Source: JAHEJX01 sp041605955 (GTDB lineage Bacteria; Actinomycetota; Acidimicrobiia; Spongiisociales; UBA5794). Taken from it: a DNA stretch of 59,731 nucleotides. The position numbers and the translations under genes were made by a program. The DNA lies in NCBI GenBank assembly GCA_041605955.1, contig JBFIXI010000016.1, forward strand, positions 1-59,731, given 5' to 3'. Every line of letters starts with the position of its first letter. The first letter of the stretch is position 1. Positions 7,804 through 17,027 of the stretch are shown here, piece by piece. Below the pieces are notes generated by a model that did no database searches, was not told the DNA's origin, and saw only the letters and a program-made list of their open reading frames with translations.

Positions 7804-8947
7804 GCAGCTTCCCCAGCCTATCGATGGCGGTGGCGAGGGTCGCCTCGTCCTTGCAGAACGCGAAACGGACCAGAGTGGTCCCATCTGCTGGACGGTGATA
7901 GAACGCTGATGGCGGGATGGCGGCCACACCCGTAGTCGCAATCAGGTGCCGCACGAACGCGACATCGTCGTCGAAGCCGAACGGCCGGTGGTCGGCAAGC
8001 ATGAAGTACGTGCCCGCCGGCAGGTACACATCGAAGCCCACATCCCGCAGGCCGGCTGCCAGGAGATCGCGCCGGGCGCGATAGGCGGCTACCAACTCCT
8101 CGTAGTAGCTCGGTGGCGCTTGCAGGGCGGCGGCGGCGCCGTGTTGGAGCGGTGACGCCGTCGTGAACGTGAGGAACTGGTGGGCGGCGCGCACTCCTGC
8201 AGTGAGGTGGCCGGGAGCGATTGCCCAACCCACCTTCCAGCCCGTCAGCGAGAACGACTTCCCGAGCGACGACAAGGTGACGGTGCGGTCCCACATTCCA
8301 TCCAGAGTTGCCAGCGAGACGTGCCTTCCATCGAAGACCATCCGCTCGTAGACCTCATCTGTGATCGCTATGGCGTCGTGCTCGTGGCACAGCTCGGCGA
8401 CGACCTGTAGCTCCCCGCGATCAAACACTCTTCCCGTGGGGTTGTGGGGTGTGTTGACGACAATCGCTCGGGTCCGTGGGGAAAACGCCGCCCGCAGCTC
8501 CTCTGAGTCGAGGCGAAACTCGGGCGGGCGCAGCGTCACGAACCTCGGCTTGGCCCCTGCCATCGCTGCATCCGGAAGGTAAGCGTCGTAAGTCGGCTCG
8601 ATGAGCACCACTTCGTCGCCCGGTTCGACCAGGCCGAGGAAGCTGGCGGCCAGCGCTTCGGTGCAGCCGCTGGTGACGGTCACGTGTGCCATGGGATCCA
8701 CGGCGATCCCGGTGTCGGCCGCAAAGCGCGCTGCGATCGCAGTCACCAGCTGGGGAACCCCAAAAGAGCGCGGGTATTGATTCTCCCCACGCTCCATCGC
8801 ATCGGCTGCCGCCCGCTTGACGAACTCGGGTCCGTCGAAGTTGGGATATCCCTGTCCGAGGTTGATCGCCTCGTGCTCGAGCGCGAGGGAAGTGATCGTA
8901 GTGAATATGGTCTCCCCGAAAGGCTCGAGACGCTTGGCCACCGGCAT
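7796..8947 (-). CDS. class I/II PLP-dependent aminotransferase
   Basis: This 383-residue fold-type I aminotransferase most resembles the kynurenine/glutamine transaminase and YbdL-like methionine aminotransferase group. The internal aldimine lysine is K230 in SSLGKSFSLTGWKVGW. NPTG is at 169-172, ITDEVYE at 195-201, and the N-terminal INLGQGYPNFDGP is the substrate loop. The ATG at 8947 was chosen because TAGCCT lies 8 nt upstream (leaderless form); an upstream ATG at 9007 would overlap the divergent amidohydrolase. It is co-transcribed with the DDN-type gene. The amino donor is unknown. Confidence 0.87.
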   Translation of the reverse strand: MPVAKRLEPFGETIFTTITSLALEHEAINLGQGYPNFDGPEFVKRAAADAMERGENQYPRSFGVPQLVTAIAARFAADTGIAVDPMAHVTVTSGCTEALAASFLGLVEPGDEVVLIEPTYDAYLPDAAMAGAKPRFVTLRPPEFRLDSEELRAAFSPRTRAIVVNTPHNPTGRVFDRGELQVVAELCHEHDAIAITDEVYERMVFDGRHVSLATLDGMWDRTVTLSSLGKSFSLTGWKVGWAIAPGHLTAGVRAAHQFLTFTTASPLQHGAAAALQAPPSYYEELVAAYRARRDLLAAGLRDVGFDVYLPAGTYFMLADHRPFGFDDDVAFVRHLIATTGVAAIPPSAFYHRPADGTTLVRFAFCKDEATLATAIDRLGKLRA

Positions 8948-8955
8948 GGTGATGG

Positions 8956-8961
8956 AGGCTA
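8956..8961 (-). promoter_or_regulatory. -10 box TAGCCT, leaderless aminotransferase
   Basis: On the minus strand TAGCCT ends 8 nt before the ATG at 8947, and no ribosome site is seen. Confidence 0.45.
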
Positions 8962-8986
8962 GACCCCGGGCCGGCGCAGTGCGGAC

Positions 8987-8992
8987 TAGCGT
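8987..8992 (+). promoter_or_regulatory. -10 box TAGCGT, leaderless amidohydrolase
   Basis: TAGCGT ends 7 nt before the ATG at 9000. With the box at 8956-8961 it makes a compact divergent pair of leaderless promoters within about 50 bp. Confidence 0.5.
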
Positions 8993-8999
8993 CAGCAGC

Positions 9000-10223
9000 A
9001 TGGTCATCGCCTACACCGGGGCCACCATTCATACCGCAGTGGGGCCACCAATCGAGACGGGAACCCTGCTGGTGGACGGCGCCACGATCCTTGGCGTTGG
9101 CGACGACGTCGATATTGGCGACGCCGAGGTGGTCGACCTGTCCGGCAAGATCATCCTGCCGGGGCTCATCGACTGTCACTCCCATGCTGGAGTCGCCTCG
9201 AGCGGCGCCTGGGACGACCACGATGTCAACGAGACCTCGGAGAAGATCACCCCGCACGTGCGAATGCTCGACGCCATCCACCCAGGTGACCAAGCGTTTG
9301 TCGATGCCCGCCGTGGTGGGGTGACGTTGCTGGGAGTCACTCACGGCTCGGCCAACGTGATCGGCGGCCAGGTAGCTGCGTGCAAGACCGCAGGCTTGAT
9401 CGCGGATGAGATGGTGATTCGCGAGCCGGCCGGCGTGAAGATGGCGCTGGGCGAGAACCCGAAACGGGTGGGGGAGCGGAGGCAGCGCCAGCCCAACACC
9501 CGGATGGGAAACGCCTACCTGGCCCGCGAAGCGTTCGTCGCGGCCCAAGAGTACAAACGCGACTGGGACCATTACTCGGCTCAGGTGGCGGCCGAGGCGT
9601 CCAGGCCGGAGGAGGAGCGCAAGCCGGTACGGCCGCCCAACCGTGATCTCGGCAAGGAGGTGCTGACGCGGGTTCTCGACGGCGAGTTCCCGATCCGCAA
9701 TCACGCCCACCGTCTCGACGACATCCGCACTGCGATCCGCCTGTCCGAAGAGTTTGGCTACCCGGTGGTAATCGATCACGCCACGGAGAGCTACATGATC
9801 GCCGATGAGATCGTGGCCAGGGACATCATGGTCGCGATCGGCCCCATAGGGGCGGCCCGCAGCAAGCGCGAGACGCAGCATCGCACGGCGGCGGCGGCTG
9901 GTCTCATGGTGGCCGCCGGGGCCACCGTGGCCATAATGACCGACGCCCCGGTCGATCCGGTCCAGCATCTGCGCGACATGGTGATCATCGCCATCAGAGC
10001 TGGCCTCCCCGAGGACCGTGCCCTGGACACGGTCACGCTCAACCCGGCCAGAATCCTCGGAGTCGACGACCGGGTTGGGTCACTCGAGGCGGGCAAGGAC
10101 GCCGATTTCGTCGTCTTCGGCGGCGATCCGTGGGACGCTCGCACCCCTGTCGAAGCGACGTATATCGACGGCAATCGGGTGTACTCCTACGATGGACCGT
10201 GGATCCCTGAACCGATTAGCTGA
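9000..10223 (+). CDS. imidazolonepropionase-like amidohydrolase
   Basis: This 407-residue metal-dependent hydrolase belongs to the COG1228 branch of the amidohydrolase superfamily. It has an N-terminal beta-sandwich strand set, the HxH metal motif in PGLIDCHSHAG, later histidines in IRNHAHR and VIDHATE, and the catalytic Asp in MTDAP. The C-terminal LNPARILGVDDRVGSLEAGKDADFVVF is the family hallmark. It should hydrolyse a cyclic amide, peptide or C-N bond. The ATG is preceded by TAGCGT at 7 nt. It stands alone, divergent from the aminotransferase, and the substrate is not deducible. Confidence 0.87.
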   Translation: MVIAYTGATIHTAVGPPIETGTLLVDGATILGVGDDVDIGDAEVVDLSGKIILPGLIDCHSHAGVASSGAWDDHDVNETSEKITPHVRMLDAIHPGDQAFVDARRGGVTLLGVTHGSANVIGGQVAACKTAGLIADEMVIREPAGVKMALGENPKRVGERRQRQPNTRMGNAYLAREAFVAAQEYKRDWDHYSAQVAAEASRPEEERKPVRPPNRDLGKEVLTRVLDGEFPIRNHAHRLDDIRTAIRLSEEFGYPVVIDHATESYMIADEIVARDIMVAIGPIGAARSKRETQHRTAAAAGLMVAAGATVAIMTDAPVDPVQHLRDMVIIAIRAGLPEDRALDTVTLNPARILGVDDRVGSLEAGKDADFVVFGGDPWDARTPVEATYIDGNRVYSYDGPWIPEPIS

Positions 10224-10370
10224 ACCGAGTCGGGGCATCGGCATAGCCCAACAGCCGGTTGACATCAAGTAACGAACCCTAAGCGCCTCTAGGGCTACCA
10301 GGACTTCTGCCCATATCGCTTGCGGTTGGGCTCTTATAGCGTGTTACCCAACGCAGACAGGATCGAGGAC

Positions 10371-12179
10371 GTGGAGCGCACCTCCCGCAACGCCGGCTCG
10401 GAGCTGTCGGCCGAGCCCGTCGTTCCGGAGCCATCCGCGGACGTCGCCGGCTACCAGCGACCCGAGCCGTTCCAACCGATTGCCCCCGAGCTCGAGGTGC
10501 TGGGGGAGCGGCGTCAGCTGAACATCGCCGGGATTCACATTGCGGGTCGGCGCCGCCGGCCCAGCGGTGAGAAGGCGCCGCTACCGCGTGAGCTGAGCTT
10601 CGGGGGACGCGCCTGGCTGACCGCCGGCCTCGGTATCGGGTTGGTCTGGATCTCCCTCTTCGCGGCGCCGGCCTCCACGTCTTGGTGGACTGAGCGCGAC
10701 CTGGCGGTTCTCGAATGGATGGTCGAGTTGCGAACCGACGCTGGCGTGGCCGTGGCGAAGGCGCTGCACTGGCTGGGCTCGGATGGGGTGGTGCGGGTGC
10801 TGCGCCTCGCAACGTTGCTGGCCCTCGTCGCCGTGCGGCGGTGGCGACACGTATTTGCCTTCCTGCTTGCGATCGTGTTTGTCGAGTTGTCCGTGGAGGA
10901 GTTGCAGGATTCGATCGGTCGAATTCGCCCGACCGTCGACATCCTGGGCGCCTGGGACGGTCCGTCCCACCCGTCAGCCGACGTGGCCTCGCTGGCGGTC
11001 ACCGTCATGGCGATGTCTTTGGCGTTGGTGCCCAAGGGCCGCTATCGGGCAGTGGCGATGTGGGTGGGAGCGTTCGTCGTTTTGCTCGTGGGTGTCTCCC
11101 GGATGTACCTGGGTGTCGACCACCCGACCGACGTCATCGTCTCGATGCTGTACGCGCCGGCGGTTGCGTTCGTGCTCTTCCGGTGGTTTGCCCCCAACTC
11201 AGTGTTCCCGGTCACTTGGCAGTTGGGGGTGAAGGCACATCTGGACGTAACCGGCGAACGTGGGGAAGCCATCAAGCGCGCTGTCATGGAACAGATCGGT
11301 GTGGAAGTGCTGGCGATCGAGCCTTTCAACCTCGTCGCCTCCGGGGGATCGACGCCGCTGCGACTGCGGGTGGCCGGGAGCGACGGAGATACATACCTCT
11401 TCTCCAAGCTGTACAGCCAGACCCATCTGAACTCGGATCGCTGGTACAAGATTGGGCGATCGATCCTCTACGGCGCGCTGGAAGATGAGGTGCGGTTTAC
11501 GAGCGTCCGTCGCCTGGTCGAGTACGAGGACTACATCCAACGGGTGATGCTCAGCTCGGGTGTGGCTACCGCTCGGCCCATCGCCGTGGTCGAGATAACC
11601 CCGGAGCGGGAGTACATGCTGGTGAGTGAGTTTCTGCGCGACGCAGCGGAAATCACCGCCGCTCCGGTGACCGAGCGGATCATCGACCAAGGCTTGGGCG
11701 CCATCCGGTTGATGTGGGACGCCGGCCTGGCACACCGCGACATCAAACCGTCCAACGTGATGGTGCGCCGCGGCGACGTGGTGCTCATCGACGCTGCCTT
11801 CGGTATGGTCCGGCCGAGCCCGTGGCGCCAGGCAGTCGATCTAGCCAACATGATGCTCATCCTGGCACTGCAGTCGGACGTGGCTACGGTCTACGAGCGA
11901 GCTCTGTTGCAGTTCGCTCCCGCCGACATCGCGGAGGCATTCGCCGCTACCCGCAGCGTGACCATCCCCCGCCAAACTCGAGCGTTGTTGGCCGAGGCGA
12001 AGCGTCGCGATGGAGTTGACGTTGTCAAAGCTTTCCAAAGCATCTCGCCATACCGGGAGGCTATTTCGATTCAGCGGTGGAGCCCACAACGGATTGGCCG
12101 GACGGCGCTGGCGGCATTCGCCGTCGGGTTCATCGTACTGCAGGTCTATTCGGAGATTCGCGGGACGGGGGTGCTATGA
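10371..12179 (+). CDS. PAP2-like membrane domain fused to a protein-kinase-like domain
   Basis: The first half of this roughly 600-residue fusion has about six membrane helices with PAP2 (lipid phosphate phosphatase) motifs: DSIGRIRP, then PSAD where PSGH is expected, then SRMYLGVDHPTD. The catalytic His of motif 2 is replaced by Asp. The second half is a kinase-like fold with a beta-3 lysine (FSKLY), a helix-C glutamate, a MLVSEFL hinge, the catalytic loop HRDIKPSNVMV and a metal Asp in LIDAAFG. A last membrane helix ends the protein. It may act on polyprenyl or lipid phosphates, or on sugars of envelope glycolipids. The start is uncertain: GTG at 10371 (AGGA 8 nt upstream), GTG at 10341 and TTG at 10320 are all in frame. 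Its stop overlaps the following lipoprotein gene. Confidence 0.78.
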   Translation: MERTSRNAGSELSAEPVVPEPSADVAGYQRPEPFQPIAPELEVLGERRQLNIAGIHIAGRRRRPSGEKAPLPRELSFGGRAWLTAGLGIGLVWISLFAAPASTSWWTERDLAVLEWMVELRTDAGVAVAKALHWLGSDGVVRVLRLATLLALVAVRRWRHVFAFLLAIVFVELSVEELQDSIGRIRPTVDILGAWDGPSHPSADVASLAVTVMAMSLALVPKGRYRAVAMWVGAFVVLLVGVSRMYLGVDHPTDVIVSMLYAPAVAFVLFRWFAPNSVFPVTWQLGVKAHLDVTGERGEAIKRAVMEQIGVEVLAIEPFNLVASGGSTPLRLRVAGSDGDTYLFSKLYSQTHLNSDRWYKIGRSILYGALEDEVRFTSVRRLVEYEDYIQRVMLSSGVATARPIAVVEITPEREYMLVSEFLRDAAEITAAPVTERIIDQGLGAIRLMWDAGLAHRDIKPSNVMVRRGDVVLIDAAFGMVRPSPWRQAVDLANMMLILALQSDVATVYERALLQFAPADIAEAFAATRSVTIPRQTRALLAEAKRRDGVDVVKAFQSISPYREAISIQRWSPQRIGRTALAAFAVGFIVLQVYSEIRGTGVL

Positions 12180-13018
12180 CGCGTCGGCTCGGGGCCGTTC
12201 TCCTCCTGGTCGCCATGGTGCTGGGCAGCTGCAGCCGCCTGGGCCTCGGCGAGCAAACCTGCGAGCCTCAGGTTCGGGTGCCCACCCCGGCGAACGTGCT
12301 GGCGGCCCAGTCCGTGCCGACGGCTCGCTATATCCCATGCTTCGAGACGATCGACCCCGGGTGGGACAGTATCGAGTTCGAAGCCGAGTCGGGACGAGCT
12401 GGAATCGCAATCCTCGAGGGCACCCATACGTTTCTGGCGGCGATCGTTACCGAGTCCTGCGAGATCGGCGGTGCAGTACCGGCTCCCAGCGGCCTTCCGG
12501 ACGTAGCGAAGTTCGAGGACATCGAACGAGTGCCGAGCGAGATCGCAGTGACCATCCTCCCGGTCGGGGCCGGGCAAGTCGAGCATTCCCAGGCGCTGCT
12601 GACGATGTGGCAGCGTGTCGAGATCGAAGAGCGACCAGTGACGTTTGTGGTGAACGCAGCGGTGGATCAGCCCATCGAGAAGCGGATAGGAGCGTCCCTG
12701 GGCAGCAGCCCGTTCATTTGGATAATCGACGAGGTGGACGTTGCTGAATATACGGTCGAGCTCCGTAGCGCCGATGGTGCGTCGTTCCCACGGGTAACGC
12801 CGGCTGCCGCGCTGGGGCACATCGAGGAGCTGGCCGCCAAGCCGGTCTATCGGGGCAACTGGTACTACACGTTCGACGGAGGTTGTATCACCTATATCTT
12901 CAACGCCGAGAACCGGCTGGCCGACAAGGCTCCCCAGGTCGCTGAGGACAGCATCGGCTTCTATCCGGCATACCAGCTGTGGAGCCGGATCGGTCGCACC
13001 CGTGCTGGCGCAGGCTGA
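12176..13018 (+). CDS. hypothetical lipoprotein
   Basis: This 280-residue secreted lipoprotein has a MTRRLGAVLLLVAMVLGSC signal with the lipobox LGSC. I do not recognise the mature domain. It contains scattered cysteines (in EQTCEPQ, YIPCFE, TESCEIGG, GGCITY) that could form extracellular disulfides, and no repeats. The ATG overlaps the stop of the PAP2-kinase gene (ATGA), so the two are translationally coupled. A role in sensing or processing the same envelope substrate is an inference from that coupling. Confidence 0.75.
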   Translation: MTRRLGAVLLLVAMVLGSCSRLGLGEQTCEPQVRVPTPANVLAAQSVPTARYIPCFETIDPGWDSIEFEAESGRAGIAILEGTHTFLAAIVTESCEIGGAVPAPSGLPDVAKFEDIERVPSEIAVTILPVGAGQVEHSQALLTMWQRVEIEERPVTFVVNAAVDQPIEKRIGASLGSSPFIWIIDEVDVAEYTVELRSADGASFPRVTPAAALGHIEELAAKPVYRGNWYYTFDGGCITYIFNAENRLADKAPQVAEDSIGFYPAYQLWSRIGRTRAGAG

Positions 13019-13021
13019 CGG

Positions 13022-13762
13022 TCACCCCGCGCCGGTCTTTCCACGTTGACGTTCACGCAGGACTCTGAAGGCCTCCGCTCGCTGTCGAATGAAGCGCCTC
13101 ACGTAGAAGCGGTGGACGATGACTGCGGCACCGATGGCGGCAGCGGCGCCAAAGGCAACTCCGGCAATGACATCCGTCATGTAGTGAGCCCCGAGATAGA
13201 TTCGGCTGCCGCCCATGATGAATGCGAAGCCGGCGGCGACCATCTCCAGATTGCGCCGCTCCGGCCCCGCCGGGATGAATGCCACGACCAGCCCCACCGC
13301 CATGACCGCGCCACCAATCGAGTGGCCAGACGGGAACGAGCCCGATGTCGCCTCGACGAGGGCCTCGGGAGGCCGGTCACGGCCATACGCAGTCTTGAGG
13401 AACCAGATGAACGGCTCGCTCAAGGCAAGTGCCAACAGCCAAGCGGCGACCGCCTCCCAGCGGCGTTTGGCCACGAGGATGGCGGTTACCGCGGCGCGGA
13501 ACGGCCAGGCAAACAAGCCCCCACCGATGAAGTTGAGGAAGTAAGCAATGGCTGTTACCACGCCGATCTTGATCGGGTATGTGGTCTCGTAGAACCAGTC
13601 GTCGAACGAGAGGATCACCTCGCGCACCGGCGGAATCACCATCGCGATGAACAGCGATCCAGCCACTGCCCAAAGCACGAGTGCAAAGCGCCATGCCCAT
13701 TCATGGTCGTCCACGAGGAGGTGGCTCAGTCCGTGATGTTCTCTGCGCTGTGTTTCAACCAT
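13022..13762 (-). CDS. PAP2-family membrane phosphatase
   Basis: This 246-residue integral membrane phosphatase has all three canonical motifs: KTAYGRDRP, FPSGHS and SRIYLGAHYMTD. It should dephosphorylate a lipid phosphate such as undecaprenyl diphosphate or phosphatidate at the outer face of the membrane. Several hydrophobic helices surround the motifs and the C-terminus is strongly basic. The start follows CAGGTGA. It overlaps the upstream PAP2 gene by 8 nt and is convergent with the lipoprotein gene, leaving only 3 nt between stops. Confidence 0.88.
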   Translation of the reverse strand: MVETQRREHHGLSHLLVDDHEWAWRFALVLWAVAGSLFIAMVIPPVREVILSFDDWFYETTYPIKIGVVTAIAYFLNFIGGGLFAWPFRAAVTAILVAKRRWEAVAAWLLALALSEPFIWFLKTAYGRDRPPEALVEATSGSFPSGHSIGGAVMAVGLVVAFIPAGPERRNLEMVAAGFAFIMGGSRIYLGAHYMTDVIAGVAFGAAAAIGAAVIVHRFYVRRFIRQRAEAFRVLRERQRGKTGAG

Positions 13763-14435
13763 CCGAAGTCACCTGCATTTCACCATGAATCGGTTTGATA
13801 CCCGCAACCAGGTTGACGATCGCACCCACTGCGATGCCGAACGCGGCTCCCCCCAGCATGTCCAGTGGGAGGTGGGCTCCCACGTACACCCGTAGCGCCA
13901 TCACGATCGCCGCCAACACCAACATGACCTGAAGCGCTCGCGTCGAAACATACGGCGCCAACACCATTATCAACGTGAGCACCACGATCGCATGCCCCGA
14001 AGGAAAGGCTGCGCCGGTCGCCGGCACGTCGTAACCGAGCTGCACGTCGGAGAGGAGCGAACCGGGGCGGCCCCGGCCCACCGCCTCCCGCATGAGGTTG
14101 GCAGCTCCCCAGCCCAATAACGCCGAGGTCACCACCAGCACGATCGGTTGCCGCCAGGAGCGCACGAGGAGCCACAGGACTGCGGCCCCCACCGGGATCG
14201 CGAGCGCCATTCCGAGCTGTTGCAGCGGCCACATGAAAGGCTCGACAGAGTGGGAGATGGAGTTGACAGCACGGAACAGCCGGGTCTCCCAAGCCGGTGC
14301 CGGCCCGGCCGCAAGCGCGGCGCAGACCGCGAGGACGCCGACGCCGGCGGCGAGCCAGATTGCGTCGAGACGCCGGCGGTCTGCGGCAGCGGCCCGACGT
14401 TCCGCACCGAAAAAGCGCATGCTGTTCGTGGCCAC
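13755..14435 (-). CDS. PAP2-family membrane phosphatase
   Basis: This second complete PAP2 phosphatase has about 226 residues. Motif 1 is AVGRGRP, motif 2 is FPSGHA, and motif 3 is LRVYVGAHLPLD, where the usual SR is LR. Six membrane helices are predicted by eye. The GTG at 14435 was chosen because AAGGAG lies just upstream; the ATG at 14420 is the alternative. It is the first gene of a two-gene PAP2 operon. Undecaprenyl-pyrophosphate or phosphatidylglycerol-phosphate phosphatase activity is possible. Confidence 0.83.
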   Translation of the reverse strand: MATNSMRFFGAERRAAAADRRRLDAIWLAAGVGVLAVCAALAAGPAPAWETRLFRAVNSISHSVEPFMWPLQQLGMALAIPVGAAVLWLLVRSWRQPIVLVVTSALLGWGAANLMREAVGRGRPGSLLSDVQLGYDVPATGAAFPSGHAIVVLTLIMVLAPYVSTRALQVMLVLAAIVMALRVYVGAHLPLDMLGGAAFGIAVGAIVNLVAGIKPIHGEMQVTSDG

Positions 14436-14621
14436 GGCACTCCTTCTGCAACAACAATGCCACGTTCGCGGGCGACTCACCAGGGGCGAAGGACTGCTGG
14501 CGTTGCCCAAGTTGGCGTCTTGGCGTCGGTACTAACGGCTGATCGGCCGCGGGTCATGTGGCTCTAGAGGTTGCCCGGTGTTGCCGGCAGGCTGATAACA
14601 GCGCCGGCTCAGGAGCAAATC

Positions 14622-17015
14622 ATGTCATCGATACGGTGGTTTTCCGAGTTAGGGCTCGAGGACGTGCCTCTTGTTGGTGGTAAGAACGCTTCGCTGGGGG
14701 AGATGTACAAGGAGTTGGCCGTACTCGGCGTGAAGGTTCCCAACGGCTTTGCTACGACCGCCGATGCGTATCGCCGTTACCTGGCCGCCAACGAGCTCGA
14801 GGAGCCGATTTCGCAGATCCTGGAGGATCTCGACGTTGCCGACGTGACGCGGCTGGCGGTCGCTGCGTCCAAGATTCGCTCGCTGATCGAGCACGGAACG
14901 ATTCCTCAAGATCTGGAGAGGGAGATTCTGGACGCCTACCGGCAGCTGTCGATCTCCAACGGTGGCATTGCAGTGGCGGTGCGATCCAGCGCCACCGCGG
15001 AGGACCTCCCCACCGCGTCGTTTGCGGGGCAGCAGGAGTCCTACCTGATGGTGAGCGGGGGCAAGGAGTTGCTCAACGCAGTGCGACGGGCCTACGCCAG
15101 CCTCTTTACGGCGCGGGCCATCAGTTATCGGGAGGACATGGGATTCGCCCACATGGACGTTGCGCTCTCGGTCGGTGTGCAGCGTATGGTTCGCTCCGAC
15201 CTGGCGTGCAGCGGTGTCATCTTCACATTGGACACCGAGTCGGGTTTCCGCGACGTCGTGATGATCAACTCGACTTGGGGATTCGGCGAGAACCTCGTCC
15301 AAGGCAAGGTCACCCCCGACGAGTTCTACGTTTTCAAGCCAACTTTGCAGGCGGGATTCCGCCCGATCATCCGCAAGGTGTTGGGCGCCAAGGAGCAGAC
15401 CCTGCGCTTCGATCCACTGGAGCATCGGCTCGTCAACGAGGTGACTCCGGCAGACAGACGCCATCAGCTGACCCTCAGCGACGATGAGGTGGTGGCCCTG
15501 GCGCAGTCCGCGGCCACCGTCGAAGCGCACTACCAGGAGATACACGGAACCGAACTGGCAATGGATATCGAGTGGGCGAAAGACGGGCTGACGGAGGAGT
15601 TGTTCATCGTTCAAGCGCGTCCCGAGACCGTCCACAGCCAGGCGGGCGGTGAGCTACGCACTTACACGCTGCGGGACGCCGGTACCGCGCTGGTGGAGGG
15701 ACTTGCCGTAGGCAACCAGATCGCCGTGGGGCGAGCCGCCCTGATCACCGATCCCACCCACATGGACGAGTTCCTGGATGGAGACGTTTTGGTCACGGCC
15801 AATACCGACCCGGACTGGGAGCCAATAATGAAGCGGGCCGCCGGCATCGTCACCGAGCGTGGCAGCCGTACTTCGCACGCGGCGATCGTGTCCCGCGAGC
15901 TCGGGGTGCCCGCAGTGGTGGGGACGGGCAACGCAACGGCCAAAGTCCCCCACGGGACCATGATCACCGTCTCGTGCGCCGAGGGTGAGTCGGGTCGGGT
16001 GTACCAGGGCGAGCTCGAGTTCGACGTCACCGAGATCGACCCGACTGCGCTGCCGCGCCCCCGCACCAAAGTGATGCTGAACGTCGGCGATCCCTCACGC
16101 GCCTTCAGCCTCGGGCAACTTCCGGTTGACGGCGTCGGATTGGCTCGAATGGAGTTCATCTTCGCCAGCCAGGTACAGGTGCATCCTTTGGCGTTGACTC
16201 GCTATGACACGCTCACGAAGAGCGTCAAACGTCAGGTGGACGCGATCACGGCCGGTTATAGCGACAAGTCGGAGTACTTCGTGGCGACCTTGGCGCAGGG
16301 TATTGGCACGATCGCCGCAGCCTTCTATCCGCGGCCGGTGATACTGCGGATGTCGGATTTCAAGACGAACGAGTATGCCTCTCTGGTGGGCGGCCGTGAG
16401 TTCGAGCCCGCCGAGGACAATCCAATGATCGGTTGGCGCGGTGCTTGTCGCTACTACCACCCCAACTACAGAGAAGGCTTCGAGCTGGAGCTCGGCGCGG
16501 TAGCGCGAGTGCGCAACACGTTTGGGCTACGCAACGTCAAGTTGATGGTTCCATTCTGTCGTACGCCGGAAGAGGGCCGCCGCGTGCTCGACGTGATGCG
16601 CAGCAGCGGGCTCGAACGGGGCAAGGACGATCTCGAGGTTTACGTGATGGCAGAATTACCGTCGAACATTCTCCAGGCCGATGAGTTCGCCGAGATATTC
16701 GACGGGTTCTCGATCGGTTCGAACGACCTCACCCAGCTCGTTCTGGGCGTCGACCGCGACTCTGAGCAGGTGGCTCCGCTTTTCGACGAGCGGGATGATG
16801 CCGTGAAGCGGGCGATCGTGATGCTGCTCGAGTCGGCTAAGCGCCATAATGTGCCGGTGGGCATCTGCGGCCAAGCCCCTTCCGACTACCCTGATTTCGC
16901 CGCCTTCCTAGTCGCCAACGGGATCGATTCGATCAGCCTGAGCGCAGATGCCCTGGTGGCGACCTTGCATAAGATCGTTGAGATCGAAGAAGCCGAGTCT
17001 GTCGCTGTGGCTTGA
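14622..17015 (+). CDS. ppsA: phosphoenolpyruvate synthase
   Basis: This 797-residue protein has the full domain order of PEP synthase (pyruvate, water dikinase): an N-terminal ATP-grasp-like nucleotide domain (VGGKNASLGEMY, AVRSSATAEDLPTASFAGQ), a swivelling phosphohistidine domain (ERGSRTSHAAIV), and a C-terminal PEP/pyruvate TIM barrel (GSNDLTQLVLGVDRD, GICGQAPSDYP). It converts pyruvate, ATP and water to PEP, AMP and phosphate for gluconeogenesis. The ATG at 14622 follows AGGAGC. Length matches the E. coli enzyme. A baeRF-type gene follows after 12 nt. Confidence 0.93.
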   Translation: MSSIRWFSELGLEDVPLVGGKNASLGEMYKELAVLGVKVPNGFATTADAYRRYLAANELEEPISQILEDLDVADVTRLAVAASKIRSLIEHGTIPQDLEREILDAYRQLSISNGGIAVAVRSSATAEDLPTASFAGQQESYLMVSGGKELLNAVRRAYASLFTARAISYREDMGFAHMDVALSVGVQRMVRSDLACSGVIFTLDTESGFRDVVMINSTWGFGENLVQGKVTPDEFYVFKPTLQAGFRPIIRKVLGAKEQTLRFDPLEHRLVNEVTPADRRHQLTLSDDEVVALAQSAATVEAHYQEIHGTELAMDIEWAKDGLTEELFIVQARPETVHSQAGGELRTYTLRDAGTALVEGLAVGNQIAVGRAALITDPTHMDEFLDGDVLVTANTDPDWEPIMKRAAGIVTERGSRTSHAAIVSRELGVPAVVGTGNATAKVPHGTMITVSCAEGESGRVYQGELEFDVTEIDPTALPRPRTKVMLNVGDPSRAFSLGQLPVDGVGLARMEFIFASQVQVHPLALTRYDTLTKSVKRQVDAITAGYSDKSEYFVATLAQGIGTIAAAFYPRPVILRMSDFKTNEYASLVGGREFEPAEDNPMIGWRGACRYYHPNYREGFELELGAVARVRNTFGLRNVKLMVPFCRTPEEGRRVLDVMRSSGLERGKDDLEVYVMAELPSNILQADEFAEIFDGFSIGSNDLTQLVLGVDRDSEQVAPLFDERDDAVKRAIVMLLESAKRHNVPVGICGQAPSDYPDFAAFLVANGIDSISLSADALVATLHKIVEIEEAESVAVA

Positions 17016-17027
17016 TCGGAGGAATGG

